A stretch of 64,000 bases of DNA from Comamonas flocculans. GTDB taxonomy: Bacteria > Pseudomonadota > Gammaproteobacteria > Burkholderiales > Burkholderiaceae_C. The translations under genes and the position numbers were made by a program. Under the pieces are notes generated by a model that worked only from the letters and a program-made list of their open reading frames with translations, was not told the origin of the DNA and searched no databases. Positions 28,682 to 37,770 of the stretch are shown one piece after another. How positions within the stretch are numbered: the first letter of the stretch is position 1; the number at the start of each line of letters is the position of its first letter. Where the stretch lies: assembly GCF_007954405.1 (NCBI RefSeq), contig NZ_CP042344.1:1426001-1490000 (forward strand). The letters run 5' to 3'.

Positions 28682-29445
28682 GGCGGCGTCTGCGCTCCCG
28701 CGCGCTGGCGGCTGCGCCGCAGGCTGCGCTCCAGCGCCTCGGCCGCCAGGCCCACGGCCACCGCGACGGCCACCGCCAGCAGGATGTTGAGCTTGAGCGG
28801 CAGCGCATAGGCCGCCACCGCCGCACTGCAGCCGGTGAGCGTGGCGAGCCAGCTCGGGCGGTCCACCAGCATCGCCAGCAGGATGCCCAGCAGGGCCAGC
28901 ACGCCGGCAAAGCCCAGGCCCCAGTGCAGCGGGATCGCATTGGCCAGCACGATGCCGGCGAGCGAGGACAGCTGCCAGGCCAGCCACAGCGTCGTGGCCG
29001 CGCCCCAGAAATACGGTACCTGCTCGGGCCGGGGCTCGGGTTTGGGAAAGCGCTTGAGAAAGCCGACGAAGATCACGTCGCCGCTCACATAACCCAGGGC
29101 GATGCGATGCCAGCGCGGCAGCCCACCGAAATAGTCGCGCCACAGGCTGCTGAAGATCACGAAGCGCAGGTTCACGCAGGCGGCGGTGAGCCAGATGACC
29201 CACAGCGGCGCGCCCGAAGCCATGAGCGGCAGCACCGCCAGCTGGGCGCTGCCGGCATACACGGTGAGCGTCATGATGACGGCCATGGTCACACCCATGC
29301 CGGTCTTGACCATGGCCACGCCGGTGACCAGGCCCCAGGCGGAGATGCCGAGCGCCAGACCCGCCATGTCCAGCACGCCCAGGCGGTAGTGCGGGCTGCG
29401 CAGCAGCGGCAGCAGCGCGGGCCAGATGTGGGCGCGCCGGCTCAC
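28678..29445 (-). CDS. AzlC-family branched-chain amino acid exporter subunit
   Basis: 255 residues, six to seven transmembrane helices. AzlC hallmarks: [20 protein letters not shown] (~29-48), [14 protein letters not shown] (~62-75), [17 protein letters not shown] (~90-106). Works with AzlD (next gene) as a valine/isoleucine exporter. Its ATG overlaps the fmt stop by 4 bp, so a translation-related gene and an amino-acid exporter are in one run: def, lipoprotein, fmt, azlC, azlD all read left. Confidence 0.9.
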   Translation of the reverse strand: MSRRAHIWPALLPLLRSPHYRLGVLDMAGLALGISAWGLVTGVAMVKTGMGVTMAVIMTLTVYAGSAQLAVLPLMASGAPLWVIWLTAACVNLRFVIFSSLWRDYFGGLPRWHRIALGYVSGDVIFVGFLKRFPKPEPRPEQVPYFWGAATTLWLAWQLSSLAGIVLANAIPLHWGLGFAGVLALLGILLAMLVDRPSWLATLTGCSAAVAAYALPLKLNILLAVAVAVAVGLAAEALERSLRRSRQRAGAQTPP

Positions 29446-30416
29446 GCGCGCTGCCCGCCGAGCATGTCGCCCGCGGCCATGGGGTGACCGCGCAGGAATT
29501 CGGCCGCCGCCAGGCGCTTGCCGCCCGCGCGCTGCAGGGCGGTGAGCCTGAGCGCCGTGCCCTCGCCGCAGGCCACGCGGATACCGGCCTCGTTTGCAAG
29601 CAAAATATGGCCGTAACGCCCGCCACTATTGCGCAAACAGCTATCAATTTCGCAATCCCAGACTTTGAGCGCAGTGCCCCCATGCTCGGTCTGCGCCACC
29701 GGGAAGGGGTTGAAGGCGCGTACCTGCCGCTCTATCGCCGCGGCCGGGCGCGACCAGTCGATCAGGCTCTCGGCCTTGCTGACCTTGTGCGCATAGCTGA
29801 CGCCATCGTCAGGCTGGGGCGTGGGCTGCAGGCCGCCTTCGGCCAGTTCCTTGAAGCTGCGCACGATCAACTCGCCGCCCAGGCGCGCCAGCTTGTCGTG
29901 CAGGCTGCCCGTGGTCTCGCGCGGCGCGATCGGCAGCGCTTCGCGCAGCAGCATGGGGCCGGTGTCCAGGCCCGCGTCCATCTGCATGATGGTCACGCCG
30001 GTTTCGGCGTCGCCCGCCTCGATCGCACGGTGTATCGGGGCGGCGCCGCGCCAGCGCGGCAGCAGGCTGGCGTGGATGTTCAGACAGCCCAGGCGCGGCG
30101 CGTCGAGCACCCATTGCGGCAGGATCAGGCCGTAGGCGGCGACCACCATGGCGTCGACGTCGGCCTGCAGCAGCGCCGCGCGCGCCTGCGCCGCGTCCTC
30201 GGGGTAGCGTCCGTCCAGGCGCAGGCTGCGCGGCTGCGCCAGCGCCAGGCCATGGCGCAGCGCGCACTGCTTGACGGGCGAGGCCTGCAGCTGCATGCCG
30301 CGCCCCGCGGGACGATCGGGCTGGGTCAGCACCAGCGCGACTTCCAGGCCCGCGTCCAGCAGCGCCTGCAGGGCCTGCTGGGCGAATTCGGGGGTTCCGG
30401 CAAAGGCCAGGCGCAT
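29442..30416 (-). CDS. fmt: Methionyl-tRNA formyltransferase
   Basis: 324 residues. Formylates initiator Met-tRNA with 10-formyl-THF. N-terminal Rossmann start [39 protein letters not shown] (~113-132) carries the catalytic Asn/His; [17 protein letters not shown] (~140-156) and the C-terminal OB-like domain with RAFNPFPVA (~233). Residues ~256-276 ([20 protein letters not shown]) are encoded by a dispersed palindromic repeat that stays in frame inside the C-terminal domain. Operon: def, lipoprotein, fmt, azlC, azlD. Confidence 0.95.
   Translation of the reverse strand: MRLAFAGTPEFAQQALQALLDAGLEVALVLTQPDRPAGRGMQLQASPVKQCALRHGLALAQPRSLRLDGRYPEDAAQARAALLQADVDAMVVAAYGLILPQWVLDAPRLGCLNIHASLLPRWRGAAPIHRAIEAGDAETGVTIMQMDAGLDTGPMLLREALPIAPRETTGSLHDKLARLGGELIVRSFKELAEGGLQPTPQPDDGVSYAHKVSKAESLIDWSRPAAAIERQVRAFNPFPVAQTEHGGTALKVWDCEIDSCLRNSGGRYGHILLANEAGIRVACGEGTALRLTALQRAGGKRLAAAEFLRGHPMAAGDMLGGQRA
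29596..29651 (-). repeat. Dispersed AGCTGTCAGCGC-family repeat, copy 5, in frame inside fmt
   Basis: Minus strand reads GAAATTGATAGCTGTTTGCG, then CAATAGTGGCGGGCGTTACG and GCCATATTTTGC. It is read as sense codons 256-276 of Fmt without breaking the frame, in an AT-richer patch of an otherwise very GC-rich gene. Confidence 0.72.
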
Positions 30417-30429
30417 GGCAGGGCGGTCC

Positions 30430-30918
30430 TCAGCGCAGCCGCAGGAAGCGTTCGTCCGGCTCTTCGTCGGTGAACATCACGCGCCGCACCACGCCGGCCG
30501 GGTCGATGTGCACATGCGCCTGGCGCGCGATGAAGTTTTCCAGCAGGCGGTAGGTCCAGATGTCGCCCGTGAAGCTGGCCACCTGCTCCACCAGCGCCGG
30601 CGGCCCGAAGGTCTGCAGCACCGTGGTGCGCGTGTCCACGCCGGGGCGCAGCGCCATGAAGCGCGCCTCGTTCATCACCTGATGCAGGGCCACGAACCGC
30701 TGGCCGGCGTCGAATTCCGCCTGCAGCACCTGACGGCCCGCGGGCTGGCTGCTGTAGATCAGCCGCTGCCCGCCGCCCGGCAAGGCCACCGTGAGCGTGG
30801 GCTGTCCGAGCGCGGCCAGCACCTCGGGCAGCGGTGTGCCCGGCTGCTGCCAGCGCGGCGCGGCGCAGGCCGCAAGCAGCGCGGCCGCCGCCAGACACAG
30901 CGCCCGGCGCCGCCGCAT
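30430..30918 (-). CDS. BamE/SmpA-like lipoprotein
   Basis: 162 residues from ATG 30918. Lipoprotein signal with lipobox LLAAC (Cys ~18). The body holds two SmpA/OmlA-like units: [20 protein letters not shown] (~26-45) with [19 protein letters not shown], and [20 protein letters not shown] (~93-112) with [20 protein letters not shown]. BamE is the small lipoprotein of the outer-membrane beta-barrel assembly machine; this may be a paralogue. An alternative start at 30945 overlaps def by 4 bp and lengthens the n-region. Sits between def and fmt. Confidence 0.75.
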   Translation of the reverse strand: MRRRRALCLAAAALLAACAAPRWQQPGTPLPEVLAALGQPTLTVALPGGGQRLIYSSQPAGRQVLQAEFDAGQRFVALHQVMNEARFMALRPGVDTRTTVLQTFGPPALVEQVASFTGDIWTYRLLENFIARQAHVHIDPAGVVRRVMFTDEEPDERFLRLR

Positions 30919-30941
30919 GCCAGCGATGGTGCGCGCGCCCC

Positions 30942-31466
30942 TCATGCGTGCACTGCTTGCTGGCGCAGCTCCTTTTCCTGCTTGAGCAGCCGGGTCTTGA
31001 TGCGTCCGCGCTTGAGCGCCGAGAGGTAGTCGACGAAGACCCGGCCCATGAGGTGGTCCATCTCGTGCTGGATGCACACCGCCAGCAGGTCCTCGGCCTC
31101 GATCACGCGCGGCTCGCCCGCGGCGTCGAGCGCGCGCACCCGCGCCGCCACCGAGCGCTCGACGCGCTCGTAGACGCCGGGCACCGAAAGACAGCCTTCG
31201 TCGCCCAGGTGCTTTTCCTCACTGAGCCAGAGCGTCTCGGGGTTGATCAGCACCATGGGCTGGTCGCGCGCTTCGGACACGTCGATCACGATCACGCGCT
31301 CGTGCACGTCCACCTGGGTGGCGGCCAGACCTATGCCGTCGGCCTCGTACATGGTGGCGATCATGTCGGCCACCAGCGTGCGTATGCGCTCGTCAACCTG
31401 CTGCACCGGCTGAGCCACCTTGTGCAGGCGCGGATCGGGGTAACGGAGGATGGGAAGAATGGCCAT
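30942..31466 (-). CDS. def: Peptide deformylase
   Basis: 174 residues. Removes the N-formyl group from new proteins; pairs functionally with fmt two genes on. All three active-site motifs are present: GIGLAATQ (~46), EGCLSVPG (Cys metal ligand, ~94) and QHEMDHLMG (HExxH-type, ~136). Start at ATG 31466 ([20 protein letters not shown]) is canonical. First gene of the leftward def-lipoprotein-fmt-azlC-azlD run; divergent from the LysM gene. Confidence 0.97.
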   Translation of the reverse strand: MAILPILRYPDPRLHKVAQPVQQVDERIRTLVADMIATMYEADGIGLAATQVDVHERVIVIDVSEARDQPMVLINPETLWLSEEKHLGDEGCLSVPGVYERVERSVAARVRALDAAGEPRVIEAEDLLAVCIQHEMDHLMGRVFVDYLSALKRGRIKTRLLKQEKELRQQAVHA

Positions 31467-31631
31467 GGCAGGGTGTGGAATATGTCGTTATTCTCGCCAC
31501 TTTCGGGCGCGGACGTTGGCTCAGGGGCAATAATCGTTGCCCAATCAAGAGCTTGGATCGAGAATCTCTCTTGATTTGTGCTCATCGCTCGAGCGCAGCG
31601 ATGCGACGAAACAGGCAAGAGGGATCTTCAC

Positions 31632-32858
31632 ATGCTGGACAAAAACAAGGCGGGACGGACAAGCACACAGGCCCGCGGCGCAGTGGCCGCCTCGCTCCTG
31701 GCCACCGCCCTGCTCTGCACCTTGCCTTCGGGTAGCGCATGGGCGCAAAAGTTTCCCATCACCGACCAGGCGCGCGCCACCGCGCAGCAGACGGCCGCCC
31801 GCGGCATCCCCGAGTCCGAGCTCTCGCCCGGCGCCCCCGATCGCTACGTCGTCAAGCGCGGCGAGACGCTCTGGGGCATCTCGGGCGTGTACCTGCGCCA
31901 GCCCTGGCGCTGGCCCGAGCTCTGGGGCATGAACCTCAGGACCATCGCCAACCCGCACCTGATCTACCCGGGCCAGACCCTGTACCTGGAGCGCAGCGGC
32001 GGCTACGCCCGGCTGCACACCGGCGGACCCGGGGAGACCATCCGCATCTCGCCGCGCACCCGCTACGAAGGCCTGGCCGACAGCGCGCTGCCCACGCTCA
32101 ACCCGCAGCTGATCGAGCCCTTCCTGGTTGAGCCCGAAGTGGTGCAGGAACTGGCCTTCGAGCAGGCGCCGCGCATCGTCGCCACGCGCGGCTCGCATTC
32201 CATCATCGGCAATGGCGACCTGGCCTACGTGCGCGGCGCAGAAGGCAGCCCGGTCGAGCTGGACGCGGACACGCCGCGCCAGTGGCGGGTGTACCGCAAC
32301 CTGGTGCCGATGAAGGACCCGGCCAGTGGCGAGATCCTCGGCTACGAGGCGCAGTACGTCGCACGCGCCACGCTGGTGCGCGGCGAGTCCGAACAGGAAA
32401 ACCCGGCGGGAGAGGGCAAGATCGAGGTCGTGCCGGTGCCCGCCACGGTCAGCCTCTCCGGAGCCAAGGAGGAGGTGCGCCCCGGCGATCGCCTGCTGCC
32501 CGCGGTCAGGCAGGGCTTTGCCAACTACGTGCCGCATGCGCCGCAGGTACCGGTGGACGCGCAGGTGGTGTCGCTGTACGGCAGCACCGCGGTGCGCTAC
32601 GCCGGCCAGAACCAGGTGGTGGCCATCAACCGCGGCACGGCCGATGGCATCGAGGTGGGGCAGGTGCTCACCGTGCTCAGCGGCGGCGAGCGCGTGCAGG
32701 ACAAGACCCACGAGAACAAGCCCACCATCAAACTGCCCAGCGAGATCAACGGCATCGCCATGGTGTTTCGCACCTTCGAGCGCGTCTCCTACGTGCTGCT
32801 GCTGCGCGTGAGCGACGCGGTGCAAGTGGGTGACCACCTGGTCAATCCGCAGCAGTAA
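31632..32858 (+). CDS. LysM-domain exported protein
   Basis: 408 residues. Signal peptide ~1-38 (AVAASLLATALLCTLPSGSA, ~17-36, WAQ). One LysM peptidoglycan-binding domain at ~72-122 (YVVKRGETLWGISGVYLRQP, then RWPELWGMN and NPHLIYPGQTLYL). The remaining ~280 residues are a beta-rich region with IIGNGDLAYVRG and VVAINRGTADGIEVGQVLTV, typical of the LysM proteins found next to dprA in betaproteobacteria. Likely periplasmic cell-wall binding; activity unknown. 24 bp before dprA, probably co-transcribed. ATG 31632 is chosen for the signal peptide. Confidence 0.88.
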   Translation: MLDKNKAGRTSTQARGAVAASLLATALLCTLPSGSAWAQKFPITDQARATAQQTAARGIPESELSPGAPDRYVVKRGETLWGISGVYLRQPWRWPELWGMNLRTIANPHLIYPGQTLYLERSGGYARLHTGGPGETIRISPRTRYEGLADSALPTLNPQLIEPFLVEPEVVQELAFEQAPRIVATRGSHSIIGNGDLAYVRGAEGSPVELDADTPRQWRVYRNLVPMKDPASGEILGYEAQYVARATLVRGESEQENPAGEGKIEVVPVPATVSLSGAKEEVRPGDRLLPAVRQGFANYVPHAPQVPVDAQVVSLYGSTAVRYAGQNQVVAINRGTADGIEVGQVLTVLSGGERVQDKTHENKPTIKLPSEINGIAMVFRTFERVSYVLLLRVSDAVQVGDHLVNPQQ

Positions 32859-32882
32859 AACCTGCCGCAGGTTCTTGCCGAA

Positions 32883-34034
32883 ATGCAGCCGGGTGAACTC
32901 GCGGCCTGGCTGCGCCTGACCACGGCCAAGGGCCTGGGAGCTGCGGCGGCGCGGCGGCTGCTCGGCCACTTCGGCCTGCCAGAGGCCGTTTTTGCGCACG
33001 GAGTACCGGACTGGGGCAACTGCCTGAACGGCGCCCAGGCCTCCTCCCTGGCGAGACATCACGGCCCCGAACTGGACGCCCTGGTCCAGCGCACCCGGCA
33101 ATGGCTTGAAACCTCGCCAGGCCCAGGCATCGCCCGCGCCCTCGTCACCCTGGCCGACGGCAACTATCCCCACGCACTGCTGTGCACCGAAGACCCGCCG
33201 GTGCTGCTCTATGCCGAAGGGAGCGAAGCCTGCCTGCATGCCGACGCCCTGGTGCCCGCCGCCAGCCTGGCGATCGTCGGCAGCCGCAGCCCCAGCGCCC
33301 AGGGCGTGCAAAACGCCCGCGCATTCGGCCGCGCGCTGCGCGAGGCCGGTTTGTGCATCGTCTCAGGCCTTGCGCGAGGCGTGGATGGCGCGGCCCATGA
33401 GGGCGCGCTGGCAGCGGCGCCGGGCACGGGCCCGGACACCGTCGCCGTGGTGGGCACCGGGCTCGACCAGGTCTACCCGCGCGCGCACCAGGCTCTGGCA
33501 CGGCGCATTGCCGAGCGCGGCCTGCTGCTGAGCGAATACCCGCTGGGCACGCCGCCCCTGCCGGCAAACTTTCCGCGGCGCAACCGCATCCTCTCCGGTT
33601 TGACGCGGGGCACACTGGTGGTGGAAGCGGCTCTGGCCTCGGGATCGCTCGTGACGGCCCGCCTGGCCAGCGAACAGGGGCGCGAGGTGTTTGCAATACC
33701 CGGCTCCATCCACGCGCCGCAGTCGCGCGGCTGCCACGCGTTGATCCGCCAGGGCGCCAAGCTGGTGGAGACCGCGCAGGACATCCTGGAAGAACTCGCG
33801 CTGCCGGGCCTGCGGGCGCAGGCGCAGCCCGCCCCGGAAGCCGGAGCGGGCGCGCCCGAAGCGCAGGACCCGGTGCTGCGCGCGCTCGGGTTTGATCCGC
33901 TCGGCATCGACGCCCTGATGGCCCGCACCGGGATGGACGCGGCCAGCCTGCAGTTGCGCCTGCTGGAGCTGGAACTGGCGGGCAACGTTGCGCGCCTGCC
34001 CGGTGGCCTGTTTCAGCAGACCGCCAGCACCTGA
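32883..34034 (+). CDS. dprA: DNA-processing protein DprA
   Basis: 383 residues. Loads RecA onto incoming single-stranded DNA during natural transformation. Rossmann core: LAIVGSRSPSAQGVQNARAF (~129-148), CIVSGLARGVDGAAHEGAL (~159-177), VVGTGLDQVYPRAHQALA (~190), SEYPLGTPPLPANFPRRNRI (~218-237) with SGLTRGTLVVEAALASGSLV. The C-terminal winged-helix (~325-383) resembles DML1. Start ATG 32883 matches the family. Downstream of the LysM gene as in related genomes. Confidence 0.95.
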   Translation: MQPGELAAWLRLTTAKGLGAAAARRLLGHFGLPEAVFAHGVPDWGNCLNGAQASSLARHHGPELDALVQRTRQWLETSPGPGIARALVTLADGNYPHALLCTEDPPVLLYAEGSEACLHADALVPAASLAIVGSRSPSAQGVQNARAFGRALREAGLCIVSGLARGVDGAAHEGALAAAPGTGPDTVAVVGTGLDQVYPRAHQALARRIAERGLLLSEYPLGTPPLPANFPRRNRILSGLTRGTLVVEAALASGSLVTARLASEQGREVFAIPGSIHAPQSRGCHALIRQGAKLVETAQDILEELALPGLRAQAQPAPEAGAGAPEAQDPVLRALGFDPLGIDALMARTGMDAASLQLRLLELELAGNVARLPGGLFQQTAST

Positions 34035-34151
34035 GGCACGCGCACGGCCGGCGTTGGACCCGACGCGCGGCAGCCCCGCGGAAGGCGTCCGCGCACGCTT
34101 GGCGCTACACTTGCGGGTTACAGACGACAAGAATTGCCAGGAGGCCGCACC

Positions 34152-34295
34152 ATGTCCGAGCAAAACCCCAGCCCCGAAACCAGCACCGAAGTCGATCCGG
34201 TGGAAAGCGTCACCAACGTGATCCCCTTCATCATCCCGATGTACGGCGCGATGCTGATCTTCATCCTCGCGATGATCGCGGTCACCGTCGGCTGA
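34152..34295 (+). CDS. 47-residue single-span membrane protein
   Basis: MSEQNPSPETSTEVDPVESV (1-20), then TNVIPFIIPMYGAMLIFILA (21-40) and MIAVTVG. An acidic, Ser/Pro/Glu-rich N-terminus is followed by one transmembrane helix to the C-terminus, a tail-anchored layout. A perfect AGGAGG ribosome-binding site (34139-34144) lies 7 bp before the ATG and a strong terminator begins 22 bp after the stop, so it is a well-defined single-gene unit. No function known to me; it could be a small membrane regulator. Confidence 0.75.
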   Translation: MSEQNPSPETSTEVDPVESVTNVIPFIIPMYGAMLIFILAMIAVTVG

Positions 34296-34317
34296 GGCGC
34301 CGCGCGCCGCCCACAAG

Positions 34318-34340
34318 AGCCCCGCAACGCGGGGCTTTTT
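34318..34340 (+). terminator. Rho-independent terminator after the 47-residue protein
   Basis: Perfect stem AGCCCCGC-AAC-GCGGGGCT followed by a run of five Ts: a strong intrinsic terminator that closes the small gene's transcript before pckG. Confidence 0.93.
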
Positions 34341-34362
34341 CATGTCCGGCGGGCATATGCCG

Positions 34363-34378
34363 TGCATGAGGTCATGCA
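34363..34378. promoter_or_regulatory. Perfect inverted repeat upstream of pckG
   Basis: TGCATGA-GG-TCATGCA, seven-base perfect arms, about 205 bp before the pckG start and about 50 bp upstream of a -10-like TAGAAT (34431-34436). The geometry suits a dimeric transcription factor; the protein is unknown. Confidence 0.5.
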
Positions 34379-34485
34379 TCATTTTCATGGGTTTGGGGGT
34401 GTGGTGACGGACAAATCGGGGCGCACTTCCTAGAATCGATCTCGACCCGGCCGATGCGCTGCATGCTGGCAGGTGAAAAGCCCTT

Positions 34486-34552
34486 TTTTCAAAGGCGGCG
34501 CGCGTCCAGACTCACCCCGCACCCTGCAGGGCGGGCTGGCTTCCTTTGAAAA
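34486..34552 (+). promoter_or_regulatory. Long-range leader hairpin in the pckG 5' UTR
   Basis: TTTTCAAAGG (34486-34495) and CCTTTGAAAA (34543-34552) are perfect 10-base complements about 47 bases apart; the loop contains the smaller palindrome CCCTGCAGGG. The structure would lie in the untranslated leader and end 31 bases before the ATG. A role in pckG expression is inference. Confidence 0.45.
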
Positions 34553-34583
34553 GACCGTTTTTCAACTCCAGGAAGCTCCCGCG

Positions 34584-36452
34584 ATGAACGCACCGACCAT
34601 GCAAGGCCTGCACGTGCAGGCGCCCGCCTACGTCAAGAACGCCCGCCTGATCGCCTGGGTCGCCGACATGGCGGCGCTGTGCAAGCCGGCGCGCATCCAC
34701 TGGTGCGACGGCAGCCAGGAAGAATACGAGCAGCTGTGCCGGCAGCTGGTGGAAGCCGGCACCTTCAAGCGCCTGAATCCGGCCAAGCGCCCCAACTCCT
34801 ACCTTGCATGGTCCGACCCGAGCGACGTGGCGCGCGTCGAAGGGCGCACCTTCATCTGCTCCGAGAAGCAAGAAGACGCCGGACCCACCAACCACTGGAT
34901 GGCGCCGGCAGAAATGCGCGCGACGCTCAAGCCGCTCTTCGACGGCTGCATGGCCGGACGCACGATGTACGTGATTCCGTTCTCCATGGGGCCGCTGGGC
35001 AGTCCGATCGCGCAGATCGGCGTGGAGCTTTCCGACAGCGCCTACGTCGCGGTGAACATGAAACTGATGACGCGCATGGGCCGGGCGGTCCATGACGTGA
35101 TCGGCACCGAGGGCCAGTTCGTGCCCTGCGTGCACAGCGTGGGCGTGCCACTGGCCGAGGGCGAAACGGACAAGACGAGCTGGCCCTGCAACCCCACCAA
35201 GTACATCGTCCACTACCCGCAAACGCGCGAGATCTGGAGCTACGGCTCGGGCTATGGCGGCAATGCGCTGCTGGGCAAGAAGTGCCTGGCGCTGCGCATC
35301 GCCTCCACCATGGGGCGGGACGAAGGCTGGCTGGCCGAGCACATGCTGATCCTGGGCGTGCAAAACCCCGAGGGCAAGAAGTACCACGTGGCCGCCGCCT
35401 TCCCCAGCGCCTGCGGCAAGACCAATTTCTCGATGCTGGTGCCGCCCCAGGCCTTCGACGGCTGGAAGGTCACGACCATCGGCGACGACATCGCCTGGAT
35501 CAAGCCGCAGGCCGACGGCAGCTTGCGCGCGATCAACCCCGAGGCGGGCTACTTTGGCGTGGCGCCCGGCACCAACATGCAGACCAACCCCAACTGCATG
35601 CTCAGCCTGAAGCGCGACGTGATCTTCACCAACGTGGCGCTGACCGACGACGGCGACGTCTGGTGGGAAGGCATGGAAAAGGACAGCGGCCGGCTGCCCG
35701 AGCACCTGCTGGACTGGAAGGGCCAGGACTGGACCCCGGCGATCGCCAGGGAGACTGGCGCCAAGGCCGCACACCCCAACGCGCGCTTCACCTGCGCGGC
35801 GACGAACAACCCGGCGCTCGATCCCGCCTGGGACGACCCGGCGGGCGTGCAGATCGACACCCTGATCTTCGGCGGGCGGCGCTCCACCACCGTGCCGCTG
35901 GTGACCGAGGCGCGCAACTGGCAGGAGGGCGTATACATGGCTGCCACCATGGGCTCGGAGACCACGGCCGCTGCCGTCGGCCAGCAGGGCGTGGTGCGTC
36001 GCGACCCCTTCGCGATGCTGCCCTTCACCGGCTACCACATGAGCGACTACTTCGCGCACTGGCTCAGCCTGGGTGAGAAGCTCGCGGCCCAGGGAGCCAC
36101 GTTGCCGCGCATCTACTGCGTGAACTGGTTTCGCAAGGGCGCGGACGGCAAATTCGTCTGGCCCGGCTATGGCGAGAACATGCGCGTGCTCAAGTGGATG
36201 CTCGACCGCATCGAGGGCCAGGCTGCGGGACAGGAGACGCCGTTTGGCATCGCGCCGCACTACCGCGAAATCAACTGGCAAGGACTTGATTTCTCCGAGG
36301 CGCAGTTCGCCAGCGTCACCCACATCGACCCCGGCGCCTGGGAAGAAGAGCTGGCCTTGCACGACGCGCACTTTGAGCGGCTGGCGCAGCGCCTGCCGGC
36401 ACAATTGCTGCAGATACGCGCGGCACTGGCCGAGCGCATCCGCGCGATCTAG
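34584..36452 (+). CDS. pckG: Phosphoenolpyruvate carboxykinase (GTP)
   Basis: 622 residues. Converts oxaloacetate and GTP to PEP and CO2, the entry to gluconeogenesis. Signature P-loop [15 protein letters not shown] (~270-284); NTP-type metal region [12 protein letters not shown] (~301), [12 protein letters not shown] (~325), and [12 protein letters not shown] (~433) as in the GTP-dependent class; ATP-type PckA is different. ATG 34584 is the family start. A long leader with two inverted repeats precedes it and a 153-bp hairpin element begins at the base after its stop. Confidence 0.97.
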   Translation: MNAPTMQGLHVQAPAYVKNARLIAWVADMAALCKPARIHWCDGSQEEYEQLCRQLVEAGTFKRLNPAKRPNSYLAWSDPSDVARVEGRTFICSEKQEDAGPTNHWMAPAEMRATLKPLFDGCMAGRTMYVIPFSMGPLGSPIAQIGVELSDSAYVAVNMKLMTRMGRAVHDVIGTEGQFVPCVHSVGVPLAEGETDKTSWPCNPTKYIVHYPQTREIWSYGSGYGGNALLGKKCLALRIASTMGRDEGWLAEHMLILGVQNPEGKKYHVAAAFPSACGKTNFSMLVPPQAFDGWKVTTIGDDIAWIKPQADGSLRAINPEAGYFGVAPGTNMQTNPNCMLSLKRDVIFTNVALTDDGDVWWEGMEKDSGRLPEHLLDWKGQDWTPAIARETGAKAAHPNARFTCAATNNPALDPAWDDPAGVQIDTLIFGGRRSTTVPLVTEARNWQEGVYMAATMGSETTAAAVGQQGVVRRDPFAMLPFTGYHMSDYFAHWLSLGEKLAAQGATLPRIYCVNWFRKGADGKFVWPGYGENMRVLKWMLDRIEGQAAGQETPFGIAPHYREINWQGLDFSEAQFASVTHIDPGAWEEELALHDAHFERLAQRLPAQLLQIRAALAERIRAI

Positions 36453-36605
36453 GGGCAACGCTGAAAAAGCCCCTCGCGCGGCGCGCATCCCAGCCTGCGG
36501 CGTTGCAAGTCTTCGCAACAGCTTCGGCTCGCTGCGCCTGGCGTCTTGCAACCCGTCAGCAGGCCGGGCGCGCGCCATCGCGGGGACCTGTTCAGCGTCG
36601 TCCCG
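36453..36605. repeat. Long imperfect-palindrome element with terminal inverted repeats (element A)
   Basis: Starts at the base after the pckG stop. The left end GGGCAACGCTGAAAAAGCCC and the complement of the right end CGGGACGACGCTGAACAGGT share ACGCTGAA and the following C-rich stretch. Inner arms also pair: GCGTTGCAAG with CTTGCAACC, GCGCGC with GCGCGC. The whole 153 bp can fold into one long hairpin. MITE-like in structure; it carries no ORF. It might also serve as a 3' stabiliser or terminator of pckG. Confidence 0.65.
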
Positions 36606-36724
36606 GGCCCCGGGGCAAAGGCCCGCCTGCCGGCCGGGCCTCTCTGGCACCGGCAGCCGCGCGGGTCGTTACCATCGCCGGCTTGCACGGCGCACGGGCG
36701 CCGTGGGCGCCACCTTGATCTTCG

Positions 36725-37702
36725 ATGAACTTCCGCTACTTTCTGTGCGCCGCCGCCTTGCTGACGCTCGCCGGCCCGGCGCAGGCGCAGACCGCCGCGC
36801 CCCTGGTGCAGGGCAAGATCCATTTTCTGTTCCTCGATGCCGATGAGCTGCCGATGGCGGGGCTCAGGCTCTGGGGCCGGTGCGAGTCGCGCCTGGGCTC
36901 GTTCTGGAACCCGACCAGACACCGCAGCGACTGGTCCTGCACCACCAGCAGCGACGGCCTGTGCGAGGCGAGCATCGACACCCTGGCCGCGCCCGACGGC
37001 ACGCCGGTGCAATGCCGCGGCACCGAGCGCAGCAGCGTGCAGGAAGCGGGCGGCGGCGCGCAGCAGATCAGCTACCACGCCTTCTTCGCCAAGGGCGCGA
37101 TGGACAACTACGCGCTGGTGCAAAAGCGCAGCGGCTGGAAGGACGGGCAGTACCTGTTTCGCGCCGTCGCCAGCGCCGAGCTGTTCGACGCGCTGGCGCT
37201 GCGCTACCGCGCCAGCTACTACGCCGCGCGCCTGGGCAAGGACACTGAACCGGGCGGCGGCGCCGTCTGGAGCACGCGCGGCGCCCACCCGCAGGAAAAC
37301 CCCGACGAGCAGAACCTCATCTACCTGAGCGCGCGCAGCAGCGCCACGTCCGCCGGCCTGCAGCTTCAGGCGGTGATCGCGCTCACTTATGTGGACGAGG
37401 TGATGCGCGGCTACGACAAGGCGCGCTTCGAAGGCTTGGACGGCGAGCAGACGGTCGCGCTCACCAAGGTCTCGAGCGGCAACACCTGCGGCGTGCGCGA
37501 CCTGCTCTCGGGCCAATGCCAATACCGCGAAGAACTGCGGCTGGACCTGCCCGAAGACCTGGCGCAGTCACTGGCCGCGCGCTACCGCGAGGGCGTGCCC
37601 GGCAACTGGCGGCTGCAGTTGGGAACGCCGCGCGGCCAGCTGCTTGACTTCGTGATCGCGCATGCCGAATTTGCCGCGCTGCTGACGGCCGCGCGCCCCT
37701 GA
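36725..37702 (+). CDS. Unknown exported protein
   Basis: 325 residues. Signal peptide ~1-22 (RYFLCAAALLTLAGPAQAQ). The N-terminal body has the pattern GLRLWGRCESRLGSFWNPTR and WSCTTSSDGLCEASIDTL, and Cys near residues 51, 72, 80 and 98 could form disulfides. The remainder contains YRASYYAARLGKD and DEVMRGYDKARFEGLDGEQT. I recognise no family. Likely periplasmic. It lies between element A and a universal stress gene, both probably separate units. Start ATG 36725. Confidence 0.7.
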   Translation: MNFRYFLCAAALLTLAGPAQAQTAAPLVQGKIHFLFLDADELPMAGLRLWGRCESRLGSFWNPTRHRSDWSCTTSSDGLCEASIDTLAAPDGTPVQCRGTERSSVQEAGGGAQQISYHAFFAKGAMDNYALVQKRSGWKDGQYLFRAVASAELFDALALRYRASYYAARLGKDTEPGGGAVWSTRGAHPQENPDEQNLIYLSARSSATSAGLQLQAVIALTYVDEVMRGYDKARFEGLDGEQTVALTKVSSGNTCGVRDLLSGQCQYREELRLDLPEDLAQSLAARYREGVPGNWRLQLGTPRGQLLDFVIAHAEFAALLTAARP

Positions 37703-37770
37703 AGGTGGCGCGGGAGCCCGTATGATGAGGTGTTGAAGCCACCCGCGCAGCCGCGCACACAGGAGCTCCG

